51,527 nucleotides of DNA from Hyphomicrobiales bacterium (GCA_019247795.1 JAFBAK010000119.1:1-51527), one strand, 5' to 3'; counted from the first letter of the stretch, positions 26,171 to 36,867 are shown. The notes: generated by a model not told the origin, from the letters alone. Translations and numbers: made by a program.

Positions 26171-27571
26171 ATGACGCTTATTCTCTACGACACGCTCACG
26201 CGCAAGAAGCGTGAATTCGTTCCGATCGATCCCGAGCGAATTCGCCTCTATGTGTGCGGACCGACCGTTTACGACTTTGCCCATATCGGCAATGCCCGTC
26301 CGGTCATCGTCTTCGATGTGCTCTTTCGACTGTTGCGCCGTTTTTATGGCGATCAGCACGTCACCTATGTGCGCAACATCACGGACGTCGAAGACAAGAT
26401 CAACGAACGCGCCGCACGGGACTTCCCCGCGCTCGCGTTGAACGAGGCGATCCGACACCTGACCGAGACGACAGCAAAGCAGTTTCACCACGACATCGGT
26501 GCGCTCGGCTGCTTGCCTCCGAGCCTCGAGCCCCGTGCCACAGAGCATATCGAGGAGATGCGCGACATCATCGAGCGGCTGGTGAAGGGCGGCTTCGCCT
26601 ATGTGGCGCAGGACCACGTGCTGTTCTCGCCGGCCGCAATGGACCAAGCGGCAAAATCTGGCGCCTTGCCGCGCTATGGCGCGCTCGCCAATCGTACGCT
26701 CGATGAGATGCTGGCGGGGGCCCGCGTCGATGTCGCGCCTTACAAACGCGACCCCATGGATTTCGTCTTGTGGAAGCCTTCGAAAGAGGACGAGCCGGGC
26801 TGGTCGTCTCCGGGTGGGATTCGCACCAAGGGCCGGCCGGGGTGGCATATCGAGTGCTCGGCCATGTCGTGGAAGCATCTCGGCGAGGTGTTCGACATTC
26901 ACGGCGGCGGCATCGATCTCGTCTTCCCGCATCACGAGAACGAGATCGCGCAATCGTGCTCGGCATTCGGCCATCAGCGCATGGCGAATTACTGGATGCA
27001 CAACGGCTTTCTGCAGGTCGAAGGGCAGAAGATGTCCAAAAGCCTAGGGAACTTCGTGACCATCGACGAGCTCTTGACGACGGAGAAATTCGGTGGCCGC
27101 AGATGGCCGGGCCAAGTATTACGCCTTGCCATGCTCGCGACCCAGTATCGCCAGCCGATCGATTGGACGGTCGCGGGACTGAACGAGGCGGAGCGCGTGC
27201 TGAAGGATTGGTCAGCCTTCAGCGAGGACGCTCCCGAGGGGGCGCTGCCTCGAGCCGTGCTCGACGCGCTCGCCGATGACCTCAACACGCCAAAGGCCAT
27301 CACTACAATGCACGGTCTGCGGAGATCGGGCCAATCTGCCGAATTGCGCGAAAGCTTGCGCTTTCTTGGCATCAAGCCCTTGGCAAAAGAACGCGTCGCG
27401 CTCAGGGGCGACGAAATTCACTGGATCGAGGCGAGGATCGCGGAACGCAACCAAGCGCGCGCCCGCAAGGACTGGAAGGAGGCGGATCGCATCCGCGATG
27501 AATTGCTCGCAAGCGGGATTGTGTTGAGGGACAACAAAGACGGCAACACGAGCTGGGAGGCGACAGCTTGA
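26171..27571 (+). CDS. cysS: Cysteinyl-tRNA synthetase
   Basis: A 466-residue class I aminoacyl-tRNA synthetase that charges tRNA-Cys. The HIGH motif is HIGN at 38-41 ([14 protein letters not shown]) and the KMSKS loop is at 287-291. The zinc ligands that select cysteine are C29, C229, H254 and E258 ([19 protein letters not shown]). The C-terminal anticodon-binding region is present ([24 protein letters not shown]). Single gene, convergent with the oxidoreductase gene with only six bases between stops. Confidence 0.97.
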   Translation: MTLILYDTLTRKKREFVPIDPERIRLYVCGPTVYDFAHIGNARPVIVFDVLFRLLRRFYGDQHVTYVRNITDVEDKINERAARDFPALALNEAIRHLTETTAKQFHHDIGALGCLPPSLEPRATEHIEEMRDIIERLVKGGFAYVAQDHVLFSPAAMDQAAKSGALPRYGALANRTLDEMLAGARVDVAPYKRDPMDFVLWKPSKEDEPGWSSPGGIRTKGRPGWHIECSAMSWKHLGEVFDIHGGGIDLVFPHHENEIAQSCSAFGHQRMANYWMHNGFLQVEGQKMSKSLGNFVTIDELLTTEKFGGRRWPGQVLRLAMLATQYRQPIDWTVAGLNEAERVLKDWSAFSEDAPEGALPRAVLDALADDLNTPKAITTMHGLRRSGQSAELRESLRFLGIKPLAKERVALRGDEIHWIEARIAERNQARARKDWKEADRIRDELLASGIVLRDNKDGNTSWEATA

Positions 27572-27577
27572 GCCAAA

Positions 27578-28621
27578 TTAGCCCTTGCGATCCCCCTCGC
27601 CGAGCGGAACCTCCTTGCCGTTAAGCGCCGCTTGTGCGGCGGCAAGGCAGATGGCGATCGAGTCGCGCGCCTCTTCAGGCGGAAGAATCGAGCGGCCCGA
27701 GCGGAAGCCGGCCAGGGCGAGCCTGAGGTTCTCTTCGAGCTCGATGACCTCGCCGGAATGGGGGATCGGCAAGATCTTTGCAGCTTCCATCGGGTTTTCA
27801 CCCTTACGTCGCAGCTTGACCTCGAAATTCGGCGTCAAGCTGCGGTCCATGGCACCCGACCACCAGCTTCGAATTGCGCCCTGGGTTCCGGTGAGTTCCA
27901 CGACGAGATGATGCTCGAAACCCGCGAGGCATTGGGAGATGAGGGCCGAGGATCCGTCTTTCCAGAAGAGCTCGATCGTGAGCGAGTCGAAGAGGCCCTC
28001 CGACGCGCGCGCCCCAGTTCCCGAGGCGCGAAGCCGCGCGGGCTTGCCATTCTCGCGCGCATACCACAGGGCAAGATCGACGAAGTGCACGACCTCCTCG
28101 AGAATCCAGGAGCCCACCTTGGTCGGATCATGCCGCCAGCGGCCTGAGCCCGGGCGAAAAGGACGACGGAAAAGGATGAAACGCTGGAAGCGCAACCTGC
28201 CGATCTCGCCCTTCTCGATAAGGTCTCGCTGCGTGCCCCATTGGTGCGAGATGCGAAACTCGTGATCGACCGCAACGAGGCGGCCGCTCTGCCGTGAAAC
28301 CTGGATCACGGAATCGCATTCCTCGAGCGAAAGGCCGAGGGGTTTTTCGAGGAAGACATGGGCCCCGTGCCGGAGCGCGCCGAGAGCGAATTCGGCATGG
28401 CGATGATTGGGGACCGCGACGCAAACCACGTCCGGCGAGAGGGATTTCAGCATTTCCCCATAATCGCTGGAGCGAAGCGCCTGTGGCAGTTGCTCACGCG
28501 CGGCACTCTCCGAGCCATGGCCATGGCAGTAGACACCGACGATCTGTGTTCCTTCGATCGCGGCGAGCGCCTTGGCGATCATCTGCCCCCAAGCACCGAA
28601 GCCGGCAAGAGCGATCCTCAT
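27578..28621 (-). CDS. Gfo/Idh/MocA family oxidoreductase
   Basis: A 347-residue NAD(P)-dependent oxidoreductase. The N-terminal Rossmann fold begins [19 protein letters not shown] with GFGAWG as the dinucleotide motif, and the family EKP motif follows ([16 protein letters not shown]). The C-terminal alpha/beta domain carries FVDLALWY with the helix seen in sugar and inositol dehydrogenases. The ATG at 28621 is preferred over 28642 since the Rossmann strand then begins at residue 2. Substrate probably a sugar or cyclitol derivative; not determinable here. Divergent from leuD. Confidence 0.87.
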   Translation of the reverse strand: MRIALAGFGAWGQMIAKALAAIEGTQIVGVYCHGHGSESAAREQLPQALRSSDYGEMLKSLSPDVVCVAVPNHRHAEFALGALRHGAHVFLEKPLGLSLEECDSVIQVSRQSGRLVAVDHEFRISHQWGTQRDLIEKGEIGRLRFQRFILFRRPFRPGSGRWRHDPTKVGSWILEEVVHFVDLALWYARENGKPARLRASGTGARASEGLFDSLTIELFWKDGSSALISQCLAGFEHHLVVELTGTQGAIRSWWSGAMDRSLTPNFEVKLRRKGENPMEAAKILPIPHSGEVIELEENLRLALAGFRSGRSILPPEEARDSIAICLAAAQAALNGKEVPLGEGDRKG

Positions 28622-28798
28622 GTCACTCGTCCATGCGAACAATTTGCCGGGGTCGAACCGCGATCCATTGGCCAGTCACTGCACGACGCTGTGGCAGGGC
28701 GTCGCTGCGCAAAGCTCCGTTGCTTACGCGACCGCGAACGCTCTCGCCACGCCGGTCTCGATCTGCTAACACCGCTCGTTCACAGTCGAGACTGGCTC

Positions 28799-29404
28799 AT
28801 GCAGAAATTTACCACCTTGACAGGCGTTGGCGCGCCTTTGCCGATGATCAATGTCGATACCGACAAGATCATCCCCAAGCAATATCTGAAAACAATCGAG
28901 CGCACCGGCCTCGGGAAGGGGCTTTTCGCGGAAATGCGCTACAATGAGGATGGCTCGGAAAATCCGGAGTTCGTCCTCAACAAGCCGGCTTATCGCAATG
29001 CCAAGGTGCTCGTCGCCGGTGACAATTTCGGTTGCGGGTCCTCGCGCGAGCATGCGCCCTGGGCGCTTGCAGATTTCGGCATCCGCTGTGTGATCTCCAC
29101 GAGCTTCGCCGACATCTTCTATAATAACAGCTTCAAGAACGGGATGTTGCTCATCAAGGTGAGCCAGGAGGATCTCGAGAAGCTCTTCGATGATGCCGAG
29201 CGCGGTGCCAATGCGACACTCACGATTGATCTCGAGAAACAGGAAATCAATGGGCCGGATGGCGGAACGATACATTTCGATATTGATCCGCATCTCAAAC
29301 ACTGCCTGTTGAACGGGCTGGACGATATCGGGCTCACCGAGCAGAAGCGCGACAAGGTCGCAAGCTATGAGGCCAGGGTGGCTCTCGAGCGCCCGTGGCT
29401 ATGA
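28799..29404 (+). CDS. leuD: 3-isopropylmalate dehydratase small subunit
   Basis: A 201-residue subunit of isopropylmalate isomerase, the second step of leucine biosynthesis. The swivelling-domain motifs are [16 protein letters not shown] near the start and [17 protein letters not shown]. It works with the [4Fe-4S] large subunit LeuC, which is not in this window. The frame is open far upstream, but only the ATG at 28799 gives the conserved LeuD N-terminus ([15 protein letters not shown]). Confidence 0.95.
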   Translation: MQKFTTLTGVGAPLPMINVDTDKIIPKQYLKTIERTGLGKGLFAEMRYNEDGSENPEFVLNKPAYRNAKVLVAGDNFGCGSSREHAPWALADFGIRCVISTSFADIFYNNSFKNGMLLIKVSQEDLEKLFDDAERGANATLTIDLEKQEINGPDGGTIHFDIDPHLKHCLLNGLDDIGLTEQKRDKVASYEARVALERPWL

Positions 29405-29553
29405 GGTTCGCCGTTCAGCCATGATGGAGCCAGCGTGTTTCGGGCCATAGGCCCAATCCGTCGCAGGCCCTGGACTTGCGTTGCGCTCTAGGCCAATAGA
29501 CCTCGCCCTTTTCCTCGAAATGCGCGGTTTTCCGCCCGACCGCTGGACGCCGG

Positions 29554-30615
29554 ATGAACGAGTTGAAAGCCCCTGCGGTCGAGACCAGGAGACCTGAGCC
29601 GAGCGCCGCCCTGCCGAAGGCGCGAGAATTCGCCTTGCCGAATTGGGCGGCGACGCTGCCGGGTATCGCGCTCACCTTTGCGATCGCGGTCATTGCCTAT
29701 GTGTTGCGCATGATCCCGGGCGTCGCGACCTTCAGCGCGCTGATTCTGGCGATCCTGATCGGCATCGCCTTTCACAATCTTGTAGGGGCGCCGGCGATCT
29801 GCAAGGCAGGTATCAAATTCTCGATGCGTCGTATTTTGCGCTTTGCCATCATTCTCTACGGCTTGCAGCTCACATTGACCCAGGTGGCTTCGGTCGGCGT
29901 GGTCGGATTTCTCGCCGTTTCCGTGACGCTCGCGGCGACCTTCCTCTTCACGGTCCAAGCGGGAAAGCTCATCGGCGTCGAGCCGAAGCTTGCGGAGCTT
30001 CTCGGGGCGGGAACGGCCGTGTGCGGCGCGGCGGCAGTGGTTGCCACCAACACCGTCACGGAGGGTTCCGAAGAGGATGTCGCCTACGGCGTTGCGTGCG
30101 TCACGGCATTCGGCACCATCGCCATGTTCCTCTACCCGCTGCTGCCGCACCTTCTGCACCTTGATGCGCGCGGCTATGGCTTATGGTCGGGAAGCTCGAT
30201 CCATGAGGTTGCGCAGGTCGTCGCCGCATCACTGCAGAACGGACAGGTTTCCGGTGATTTTGCCTTGATCGCCAAGCTCACCCGCGTCGCCCTTCTCGCG
30301 CCTTTGGTGTTGAGTCTCGGCTTCCTTCGTTCGCGAAATCGCAAGGAAAATCACGCCTCGGCGCCAGCGCCTTGGTTCGTCTTCGGCTTTCTGACGGTGG
30401 TCGTCGTCAACAGCTTGGTGACGATTGCGCCCGAGCTGAAAACGGGGCTCATCCAGGCGACCCCTTTTCTTCTGGCCATGGCGACGGCCGCGATGGGACT
30501 CGAGACCGACATCCGCAAGCTGATGGCGAAGGGCCTTCGCCCTTTCCTGCTGGGCGGGATGGCGTGGATGTTCGTCGGCACCTTGGCGTTGATCCTGGTC
30601 AAGACCGTCCTGTGA
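29554..30615 (+). CDS. YeiH/UPF0324 family putative sulfate export transporter
   Basis: A 353-residue membrane protein with about ten hydrophobic helices. Signature segments are SALILAILIGIAFHNLVG, ELLGAGTAVCGAAAVVATNTVT and LWSGSSIHEVAQVVAA, all typical of the YeiH (UPF0324, PSE) family. It follows leuD by 149 bases on the same strand, with no evident functional link. Transport substrate is not established in general; sulfate or sulfite has been suggested for the family. Confidence 0.87.
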   Translation: MNELKAPAVETRRPEPSAALPKAREFALPNWAATLPGIALTFAIAVIAYVLRMIPGVATFSALILAILIGIAFHNLVGAPAICKAGIKFSMRRILRFAIILYGLQLTLTQVASVGVVGFLAVSVTLAATFLFTVQAGKLIGVEPKLAELLGAGTAVCGAAAVVATNTVTEGSEEDVAYGVACVTAFGTIAMFLYPLLPHLLHLDARGYGLWSGSSIHEVAQVVAASLQNGQVSGDFALIAKLTRVALLAPLVLSLGFLRSRNRKENHASAPAPWFVFGFLTVVVVNSLVTIAPELKTGLIQATPFLLAMATAAMGLETDIRKLMAKGLRPFLLGGMAWMFVGTLALILVKTVL

Positions 30616-30741
30616 AGGCTTTGCCGCACTTTCCTCCGCCGGCGCGCCATAACGCCCTTACGATGAGCTTGACGGAGTGAGGTGAACCGACAAAGTCGCT
30701 TCGTTCGGAAAAGCGGCTCATCTTTGGGCGTTGCTTCTGAG

Positions 30742-32031
30742 CTAAGCGGAGAGGCGCTCGATTTGCGCGCCGCAACGCGAGAGCTTCAATTCCAGCGCCT
30801 CAAAGCCGCGGTCAAGATGATAGACACGATTGATCAGCGTCTCCCCTTCAGCCGCGAGACCCCCGATGACGAGCGAAACCGAGGCGCGCAGATCGGTCGC
30901 CATCACGGGCGCGCCTTTGAGCCGCTCGACGCCGTCGACATATGCCGCATCACCGTCGAGGCGGATGCGCGCGCCGAGACGTGCCAGTTCCTGCACATGC
31001 ATGAAGCGATTCTCGAAGATCGTCTCGCGAATGACGGAGGTGCCGTCGGCATGGCTCATCAACGCCATGAATTGCGCCTGCAAATCGGTAGGAAAGCCGG
31101 GAAACGGGTTCGTTGTCACATTCACAGGCATCAGCGACCGCCCGTTGCGTCTCACTCTCACGCCCTCATTGGTGACCGACACCTCGGCGCCCGATTCGAT
31201 GATTGCGTCCAGTGCCGATTGCAGGAGATCGGGACGTGCATCTTCGAGGAGAACGTCCCCGCCTGTCATGGCAACCGCCATCGCATAGGTGCCGGTCTCG
31301 ATCCGGTCGGGGAGTACGGCGTGGCGCGCGCCGGAGAGTGCGGCAACACCGTGCACGGTGATCGTCGGTGAACCCGCGCCCTCGATGCGTCCGCCCATCG
31401 CAATGAGGCACCGAACGAGATCTTCGACCTCCGGTTCCTGCGCCGCGTTGTGGATGACGCTCGTGCCATCCGCCATTACAGCGCCCATTAGGGCCGTATG
31501 GGTTCCACCGACCGTCACTTTCGGAAATTCGATTTCCGCGCCTTTCAGGCCCCGCGGCGCCTTTGCGACGACGTAACCCGCCTCGATCTCGATTACGGCG
31601 CCAAGTCGCTCGAGCGCCATGATGAGAAGATCCACCGGCCGCGTGCCGATGGCGCAACCTCCGGGTAGCGACACGCGCGCGCTACCCATTCGAGCAAGAA
31701 GTGGGGCGAGCACCCAGAAGCCGGCCCGCATTTTCGAGACGAGCTCGTAAGGCGCCGTGGTGTCCACGATCGAAGCTGCGGTGAGACGAAGAGTCTGGCC
31801 CGTTTCGGCCCGCTCGCCCGGGCGCTTTCCATTGACGGCGTAGTCAACTCCGTGGTTGGCGAGTATGCGCAACAGCGTCTGCACGTCCGCAAGCCGCGGC
31901 ACATTTTCGAGCTCGAGAGTGTAGGGGGTGAGCAACGAAGCGATCATCAGCGGCAGGGCGGCATTCTTTGCCCCCGAAATGGGGATTTTGCCGTTGAGCT
32001 GGGCGCCGCCGGTGATCTTGATACGATCCAC
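30742..32031 (-). CDS. murA: UDP-N-acetylglucosamine 1-carboxyvinyltransferase
   Basis: A 429-residue enolpyruvyl transferase, the first committed step of peptidoglycan synthesis: PEP is transferred to UDP-GlcNAc in the cytoplasm. Starting at the GTG at 32031 (with GAGGAG upstream), the protein begins MDRIKITGG and the catalytic K22-N23 (SGAKNAALP) fall at the canonical numbers. The fosfomycin-reactive cysteine is present as C126 in [13 protein letters not shown]. The open frame extends to 32067 but those residues are not conserved. It sits 32 bases after a small basic protein gene on the same strand. Confidence 0.96.
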   Translation of the reverse strand: MDRIKITGGAQLNGKIPISGAKNAALPLMIASLLTPYTLELENVPRLADVQTLLRILANHGVDYAVNGKRPGERAETGQTLRLTAASIVDTTAPYELVSKMRAGFWVLAPLLARMGSARVSLPGGCAIGTRPVDLLIMALERLGAVIEIEAGYVVAKAPRGLKGAEIEFPKVTVGGTHTALMGAVMADGTSVIHNAAQEPEVEDLVRCLIAMGGRIEGAGSPTITVHGVAALSGARHAVLPDRIETGTYAMAVAMTGGDVLLEDARPDLLQSALDAIIESGAEVSVTNEGVRVRRNGRSLMPVNVTTNPFPGFPTDLQAQFMALMSHADGTSVIRETIFENRFMHVQELARLGARIRLDGDAAYVDGVERLKGAPVMATDLRASVSLVIGGLAAEGETLINRVYHLDRGFEALELKLSRCGAQIERLSA

Positions 32032-32063
32032 TGAAATCTCCTCGGTGATCCCGCGCTCGCTGC

Positions 32064-32237
32064 TCACGAGGTTCGGCTCGACTCGGTTCTGGAAGCGCGC
32101 CTCGCAGGCATCCCCGCGCCTTCGTTCTCGCCCCTGAGTTTTTGGGGGTGACGGAGCGCCGCTTTTCGCCGCCTCAAATTGTCGCGCAACGCCTTAACAA
32201 GGCGTTCCTCGCGCTTGCTCTTGTCCTGCTGGGTCAC
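32064..32237 (-). CDS. Small basic protein upstream of murA
   Basis: A 57-residue protein, GTG start at 32237 with AGGGGA six bases upstream. It begins [20 protein letters not shown] and continues [15 protein letters not shown], a very basic amphipathic helix, then a disordered tail. From memory, short proteins with this REERLxxALRxNLxRRKAQ pattern are common next to core genes in Rhizobiales, but I cannot confirm the family here. It is probably co-transcribed with murA. It may bind nucleic acid, given its charge; function unknown. Confidence 0.6.
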   Translation of the reverse strand: MTQQDKSKREERLVKALRDNLRRRKAALRHPQKLRGENEGAGMPARRASRTESSRTS

Positions 32238-32459
32238 TCTTGTCCCCTCTCCGACATCAGCATCGTGGCGGATAGCGACGAAAGAACGGCGAAACAAGGC
32301 GTTCCTGAGAAGGAGCCAAATCGAGTATCCCAAACTTTTGACGATGTTCTCACGATCTGATCATCTCCGCGCATTTGACCTCGAAGTGCGCCGCCCTTAG
32401 AAACGATTTTGGGACACTCCCCCCCAACGGGGAGCGCCCATCTGGAAGGATGGATCGAT

Positions 32460-33635
32460 ATGGCGAATGAAAAACCCGGCATGCGGCCGGAAAATCCCCA
32501 TTTTTCCTCCGGCCCTTGCTCCAAGCGCCCCGGTTGGAAATTCGAAGTCCTGAACCATGCGGCGCTCGGACGCTCGCATCGTGCAAAGATCGGCAAATCG
32601 AAGCTGAAGCAGGCGATTGACCTCACGCGTGAGGTCTTGCGGGTGCCGGAATCCCATCGCATCGCCCTCGTGCCAGCTTCGGATACGGGAGCGGTGGAGC
32701 TTGCGCTCTGGTCTCTCCTGGGTTCGCGCGGCGTTGACATGCTCGTCTGGGAAAGCTTCGGAGAAAGCTGGGCGAGCGACGCCGCAAAGCAGCTCAAGCT
32801 GAAAAATTGCCGGATCATCAGAGCCGAATATGGCGAGCTGGTACGCTTGACCGATGTGGATACGAAAACACGCGACGTCGTCTTCACCTGGAACGGCACG
32901 ACCTCGGGAGTGCGTGTCCCCAATGCCGATTGGATCGCGGCAGACAGGGAAGGCCTCACCATTTGCGACGCGACATCCGCGGCCTTCGCCCAGGCGCTCG
33001 ACTTCGCGAAGCTCGACGTCGTCACTTTCTCTTGGCAGAAAGCCCTGGGCGGCGAGGCCGCGCACGGTATGATGGTCCTCTCACCGCGCGCCGTTGAAAG
33101 GCTCGAGAGCTATTCGCCGCCCTGGCCTTTGCCCAAAATCTTCCAGCTCACCAAAGCCGGCAAGCTCAACGAGGCGATCTTTCAAGGCGAGACGATCAAC
33201 ACACCCTCGTTGCTTTGTGTCGAGGACTATCTCGATACGCTGAACTGGGCGAAGACGATCGGCGGGCTAGACGCATTGTTCGCGAGGGCGAACGCCAACG
33301 CCTCCGCTTTGTCGGATTGGGTCGCCCGAACGACCTGGATCGACCATCTCGCCCGAGAGGCGGCGGCGCGTTCCAACACGAGCGTGTGCCTCGTGATCGC
33401 CGACCCCGAAGTGCGGGCACGCGGAAGCGAGGCGGTGGCGCGCATCGCCAAGGGCATCGCAACAACTCTCGAGGAGGAGAATGTTGCCTTCGACATAGCC
33501 GCCCATCGAGATGCCCCGCCGGGCCTTCGTATCTGGTGTGGCGCGACCGTCGAGACCTCCGACATCAGGTCGTTGACGCCTTGGCTCGATTGGGCATTCG
33601 AACGCGAGAAAGCGGCGCTTCGGAAGGCGGCGTGA
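32460..33635 (+). CDS. serC: Phosphoserine transaminase
   Basis: A 391-residue PLP aminotransferase of the serine pathway, converting 3-phosphohydroxypyruvate and glutamate to phosphoserine. The N-terminus [18 protein letters not shown] is characteristic of the alphaproteobacterial SerC group. The PLP lysine is K194 in [13 protein letters not shown]. The ATG at 32460 has AAGGA nine bases upstream. It is followed 126 bases later by serA on the same strand, the previous enzyme of the pathway. Confidence 0.94.
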   Translation: MANEKPGMRPENPHFSSGPCSKRPGWKFEVLNHAALGRSHRAKIGKSKLKQAIDLTREVLRVPESHRIALVPASDTGAVELALWSLLGSRGVDMLVWESFGESWASDAAKQLKLKNCRIIRAEYGELVRLTDVDTKTRDVVFTWNGTTSGVRVPNADWIAADREGLTICDATSAAFAQALDFAKLDVVTFSWQKALGGEAAHGMMVLSPRAVERLESYSPPWPLPKIFQLTKAGKLNEAIFQGETINTPSLLCVEDYLDTLNWAKTIGGLDALFARANANASALSDWVARTTWIDHLAREAAARSNTSVCLVIADPEVRARGSEAVARIAKGIATTLEEENVAFDIAAHRDAPPGLRIWCGATVETSDIRSLTPWLDWAFEREKAALRKAA

Positions 33636-33761
33636 ATCTGCGCTTCGTGCGCCTTTACGTTCCCGATCGGCGAATGCCTGCGGACCGGACAGGCGAGGCT
33701 GCGGCTCGATGAGACCCGTCCTCCGTGGTCCGCGCACCCCTCATGCGAGAGGATTTATTCC

Positions 33762-35345
33762 ATGACCAAACCGCGCGTCCTTATTTCGGATGCTTTGTCG
33801 GATGCCGCCTTGCAAATCTTCACGGAGCGCGGCGTGCAAGCGGATTTTGAGCCGGGAATAGGCAAAGACGACCTCGTGAAGATCATACCCCATTACGAGG
33901 GCCTCGCCATTCGCTCGGCCACCAAGGTGACCGCCAAGCTTCTCGATGCCGCAAGCAGGCTCAAGGTGGTCGGACGCGCCGGCATCGGTGTCGACAATGT
34001 CGATGTTCCCGCGGCGACGAACAAGGGCGTGATCGTCATGAACACGCCTTTCGGCAATTCCATCACCACCGCCGAGCATGCGATTGCCTTGATGTTCGCA
34101 TTGGCTCGCCAAATTCCTCAAGCCGATGCTTCGACCCAGGCTGGAAAGTGGGAAAAGAACCGCTTCATGGGCGTCGAGCTTTCGGGAAAGGTCATCGGCA
34201 TCATCGGCTGCGGCAATATCGGCTCGGTCGTGGCCGAGCGAGCCATCGGCCTCAAAATGCGCGTGATCGCCTTTGATCCTTTTCTCTCGCCGGAGCGCGC
34301 GCGAGCGATCGGCGTCGAGAAGGTCGAGCTCGACGATCTGCTTCGACGCGCCGACATCATCAGTCTGCACACGCCGCTGACGACGCAAACCAAGAATATC
34401 TTGTCCCAGGAGAATCTCGCGAAAACGCGCAAAGGCGTGCGCATCGTCAACTGCGCACGTGGCGGACTCATCGACGAAAAGGCATTACGGGCGGCGCTGG
34501 ATTCAGGCCATGTCGCCGGTGCGGCGATCGATGTCTTCGTCGAGGAGCCGGCGAGATCGAATCTGCTTTTCGGGCAGGCCAACGTCGTATGCACGCCACA
34601 TCTCGGTGCCGCGACCACGGAGGCCCAGGAGAATGTGGCCTTGCAGATCGCCGAACAGATGTCGGACTATCTGCTGCGGGGCGCCATCTCCAACGCGATC
34701 AATTTTCCTTCGATCACAGCGGAAGAAGCGCCCAAGCTCAGGCCCTATGTGGCCCTCGCGGAGAAGCTCGGTTCGTTTGCGGGTCAGCTCACTGAGAGCG
34801 GCCTAAAGGCCGTCCACATCACCTATTCGGGCGAAGTCGCGGGCATGAACACGAAGGCGCTGACGAGCGCCGCGCTGGCTGGACTTTTGAGGCCGATGCT
34901 CGCCGACATCAATGTGGTCTCTGCACCGAGCGTCGCGAAGGAGCGCGGCATCGTCGTCGAGGAAACGATGCGGGAGGTGACCGGCGATTACGCGTCGCTG
35001 ATCACGGTCAGCGTCACGACGGAGCGCCAGGAACGGGCCGTCTCGGGCACCGTGTTCCAGGATGGCAAGCCCCGCATTCTCGAGATCAAGGGTATAAAAG
35101 TCGACGCCGAATTCGCGCATTCGATGATTTATGTGACGAATGAGGACAAGCCTGGCTTCATCGGCCGGTTCGCCAGTCTCCTCGGTGAAGCCGGCATCAA
35201 TATCGCGACCTTTGCGCTCGGTCGCGACAAGCAGGGTGGATCGGCGATCGCGCTCGTTGAGGTGGATGGCGAGGTGCCTACTCCGGTGCTCGACAAGGTG
35301 TTGACGATCCCAGGCGTCAAACAGGCGAAGAGGCTAGCTTTCTGA
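33762..35345 (+). CDS. serA: D-3-phosphoglycerate dehydrogenase
   Basis: A 527-residue enzyme that oxidises 3-phosphoglycerate to phosphohydroxypyruvate, the entry to serine synthesis. The NAD motif GCGNIG is at 149-154; the catalytic Arg, Glu and His belong to the NCARGGLIDE, EEPAR and CTPHLGAATTEAQENVA segments. It is the long form, with an intervening regulatory domain (about 315-450) and a C-terminal ACT domain (MIYVTNEDKPGFIGRFASLLGEAGINIATFALGR), where serine usually binds to inhibit the enzyme. AGAGGA precedes the ATG. It forms a pair with serC. Confidence 0.96.
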   Translation: MTKPRVLISDALSDAALQIFTERGVQADFEPGIGKDDLVKIIPHYEGLAIRSATKVTAKLLDAASRLKVVGRAGIGVDNVDVPAATNKGVIVMNTPFGNSITTAEHAIALMFALARQIPQADASTQAGKWEKNRFMGVELSGKVIGIIGCGNIGSVVAERAIGLKMRVIAFDPFLSPERARAIGVEKVELDDLLRRADIISLHTPLTTQTKNILSQENLAKTRKGVRIVNCARGGLIDEKALRAALDSGHVAGAAIDVFVEEPARSNLLFGQANVVCTPHLGAATTEAQENVALQIAEQMSDYLLRGAISNAINFPSITAEEAPKLRPYVALAEKLGSFAGQLTESGLKAVHITYSGEVAGMNTKALTSAALAGLLRPMLADINVVSAPSVAKERGIVVEETMREVTGDYASLITVSVTTERQERAVSGTVFQDGKPRILEIKGIKVDAEFAHSMIYVTNEDKPGFIGRFASLLGEAGINIATFALGRDKQGGSAIALVEVDGEVPTPVLDKVLTIPGVKQAKRLAF

Positions 35346-35365
35346 TTGTCGACGATCGTCAGAAA
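35339..35365 (+). terminator. Possible serA terminator hairpin
   Basis: TTTCTGA (35339-35345, containing the serA stop) and TCAGAAA (35359-35365) form a seven-base inverted repeat with a 13-base loop. No T-run follows. Weak call from symmetry and position. Confidence 0.25.
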
Positions 35366-35596
35366 CGGTGAAATCGGAGGCGGCTTCCCAGGATTCGCCT
35401 TTGCTCGGAGTTGAAACCCACGCTGCGTCCCTGAGGTTGACGCCACTTACCTCGACCGCTTGTGCCGAGATTTCGCCGAGCGAAAGCCGTTGAGAAAATC
35501 ACAGTCGAGCGAGACTTGCGTTGACGCCCTCTCCAAGCCGCGTCACATCGCGACCAGCTATTCAGGCCCGCGCTCCTCAAGGTTCGATCGTCTCTC

Positions 35597-36406
35597 ATGC
35601 CGCTTTCCGTCGCCACCTGGAACATCAACTCCGTCCGGCTCCGTCTGAAGCTCGTCCTCGACTATCTCGAGCGTGCGCGCCCGGATGTGCTTTGCCTGCA
35701 GGAGACGAAATGCCTCGACGATCTGTTTCCGCGCTCGGCGTTCCGAGACATCGGATACGCGCATCAGGCGATCAGGGGCGACAAGGGCTATAACGGGGTC
35801 GCGATCTTGTCCCGTCTGCCGCTCGGCGAGCCCTCCTGCTTGCCTTTCGGTCGCAAAGGCGATGCCCGCCATATTGCGGCAGAGGCGACCCTGGAATCCG
35901 GGGCCCGCGTGACGGTCCACAACTTCTATGTTCCGGCGGGCGGGGATATTCCCAGCCCGGAGCTCAACGTCAAATTTGCCCATAAACTCGGCTTTTTGAA
36001 AGACATGCGGGAATGGAGCATCGAACAGGCAGGGACAAGTTGCGCGGCGGTGGTCACGGGCGATCTCAATGTCGCCCCCTATGAGAGCGATGTCTGGAGT
36101 CATAAGCAGCTTCTGGACGTGGTGAGCCATACGCCTGTCGAGACCGAGACGCTCGAGGATATTCGTCGTTGCGGTGAGTGGACAGATGCGGTTCGTCACC
36201 GCATCCCCGAACCTGAACGCGTCTACACGTGGTGGAGCTACCGTGCCCTTGATTGGATGGCCTCGAACCGGGGCCGGCGCCTGGACCACATTTGGGTTTC
36301 CGCGCCGCTTGCGGGAGCGATCGGCGAGGTCATGATCGAGACGGCGGCACGAGGCCTCGAACGTCCATCCGATCACGTGCCGGTTCTGCTCTCTCTCAAC
36401 TTGTAA
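35597..36406 (+). CDS. xth: Exodeoxyribonuclease III
   Basis: A 269-residue exonuclease/endonuclease/phosphatase-fold enzyme that cuts DNA at AP sites and trims 3' ends in base excision repair. Motifs in order: SVATWNINSVR (Asn), CLQETKC (catalytic Glu binding Mg), YVPAGGD, VTGDLNVAP (Asp-Asn) and the C-terminal RRLDHIWVS followed by ERPSDHVPVLL with the catalytic Asp-His. Its 3' end overlaps the convergent cyclic-nucleotide-binding gene by 34 bases. Confidence 0.95.
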   Translation: MPLSVATWNINSVRLRLKLVLDYLERARPDVLCLQETKCLDDLFPRSAFRDIGYAHQAIRGDKGYNGVAILSRLPLGEPSCLPFGRKGDARHIAAEATLESGARVTVHNFYVPAGGDIPSPELNVKFAHKLGFLKDMREWSIEQAGTSCAAVVTGDLNVAPYESDVWSHKQLLDVVSHTPVETETLEDIRRCGEWTDAVRHRIPEPERVYTWWSYRALDWMASNRGRRLDHIWVSAPLAGAIGEVMIETAARGLERPSDHVPVLLSLNL

Positions 36407-36867
36407 TTGGCGGCGACGGCATCGATCGAGCTTGCGATGCGCTCGAGTGCGTGCGCCTGCGCGGCAAGACAATCCTCGACATATTGTTTGAACGCCAATG
36501 CCGAGTCGGGGAAGGCCTCGAGCACCCGCAGCACGAGACGTCGCGGAAGCTTGAGAAGGAGAGATTTCTCGCGAGCCGTAGCGGTGACGGGCCGCTCGAG
36601 CTTGACGACCAGCGCGCTGAGGCCGATGAGCGCGCCGCTTTTCATAAGCCGAGCGGGCGGGGCAATCTCGCCTTCGCGTTCGAGAGCCACCGAACCCGAA
36701 ATGACGACGTAGCCGCCATCGGCGGCATCGCCCTGGCGAAAGAGGACGGATTGCGGCTCCAGAGCCATTTCCACCCCGTCAAAAGCCAAAAGGCGAAGCG
36801 CGTCGCTCTCGAGCACCGACAGAGGAGCGATGCGCGCAAGGTGCTGGGTCTTGGCGTTGAGCTGCAT
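36373..36867 (-). CDS. Cyclic-nucleotide-binding domain protein without a DNA-binding domain
   Basis: A 164-residue protein with a single Crp/Fnr-type cyclic nucleotide-binding fold. The beta-roll has LEPQSVLFRQGDAADGGYVVISGSV and a loop ALIGLSALV followed by RPVTATAREKS. The canonical cAMP contact motif GExxxxR(S/A)A is not seen, so ligand binding is doubtful. There is no helix-turn-helix; the C-terminus is a helix rich in Ala and Glu. Its 3' end is antisense to the last 34 bases of xth. Perhaps a protein-protein regulator; function unknown. Confidence 0.75.
   Translation of the reverse strand: MQLNAKTQHLARIAPLSVLESDALRLLAFDGVEMALEPQSVLFRQGDAADGGYVVISGSVALEREGEIAPPARLMKSGALIGLSALVVKLERPVTATAREKSLLLKLPRRLVLRVLEAFPDSALAFKQYVEDCLAAQAHALERIASSIDAVAANYKLRESRTGT

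Noticed and set aside
32188-32306. GGAAC...CGTT pairs on the minus strand as further EcfG promoters
   Set aside because: Spacing is 12 bases in both places, not 16-17.
35361-35390. AACG...CTTCC after serA as a minus-strand EcfG promoter
   Set aside because: The -35 box has a mismatch (GGAAG) and no minus-strand gene follows.
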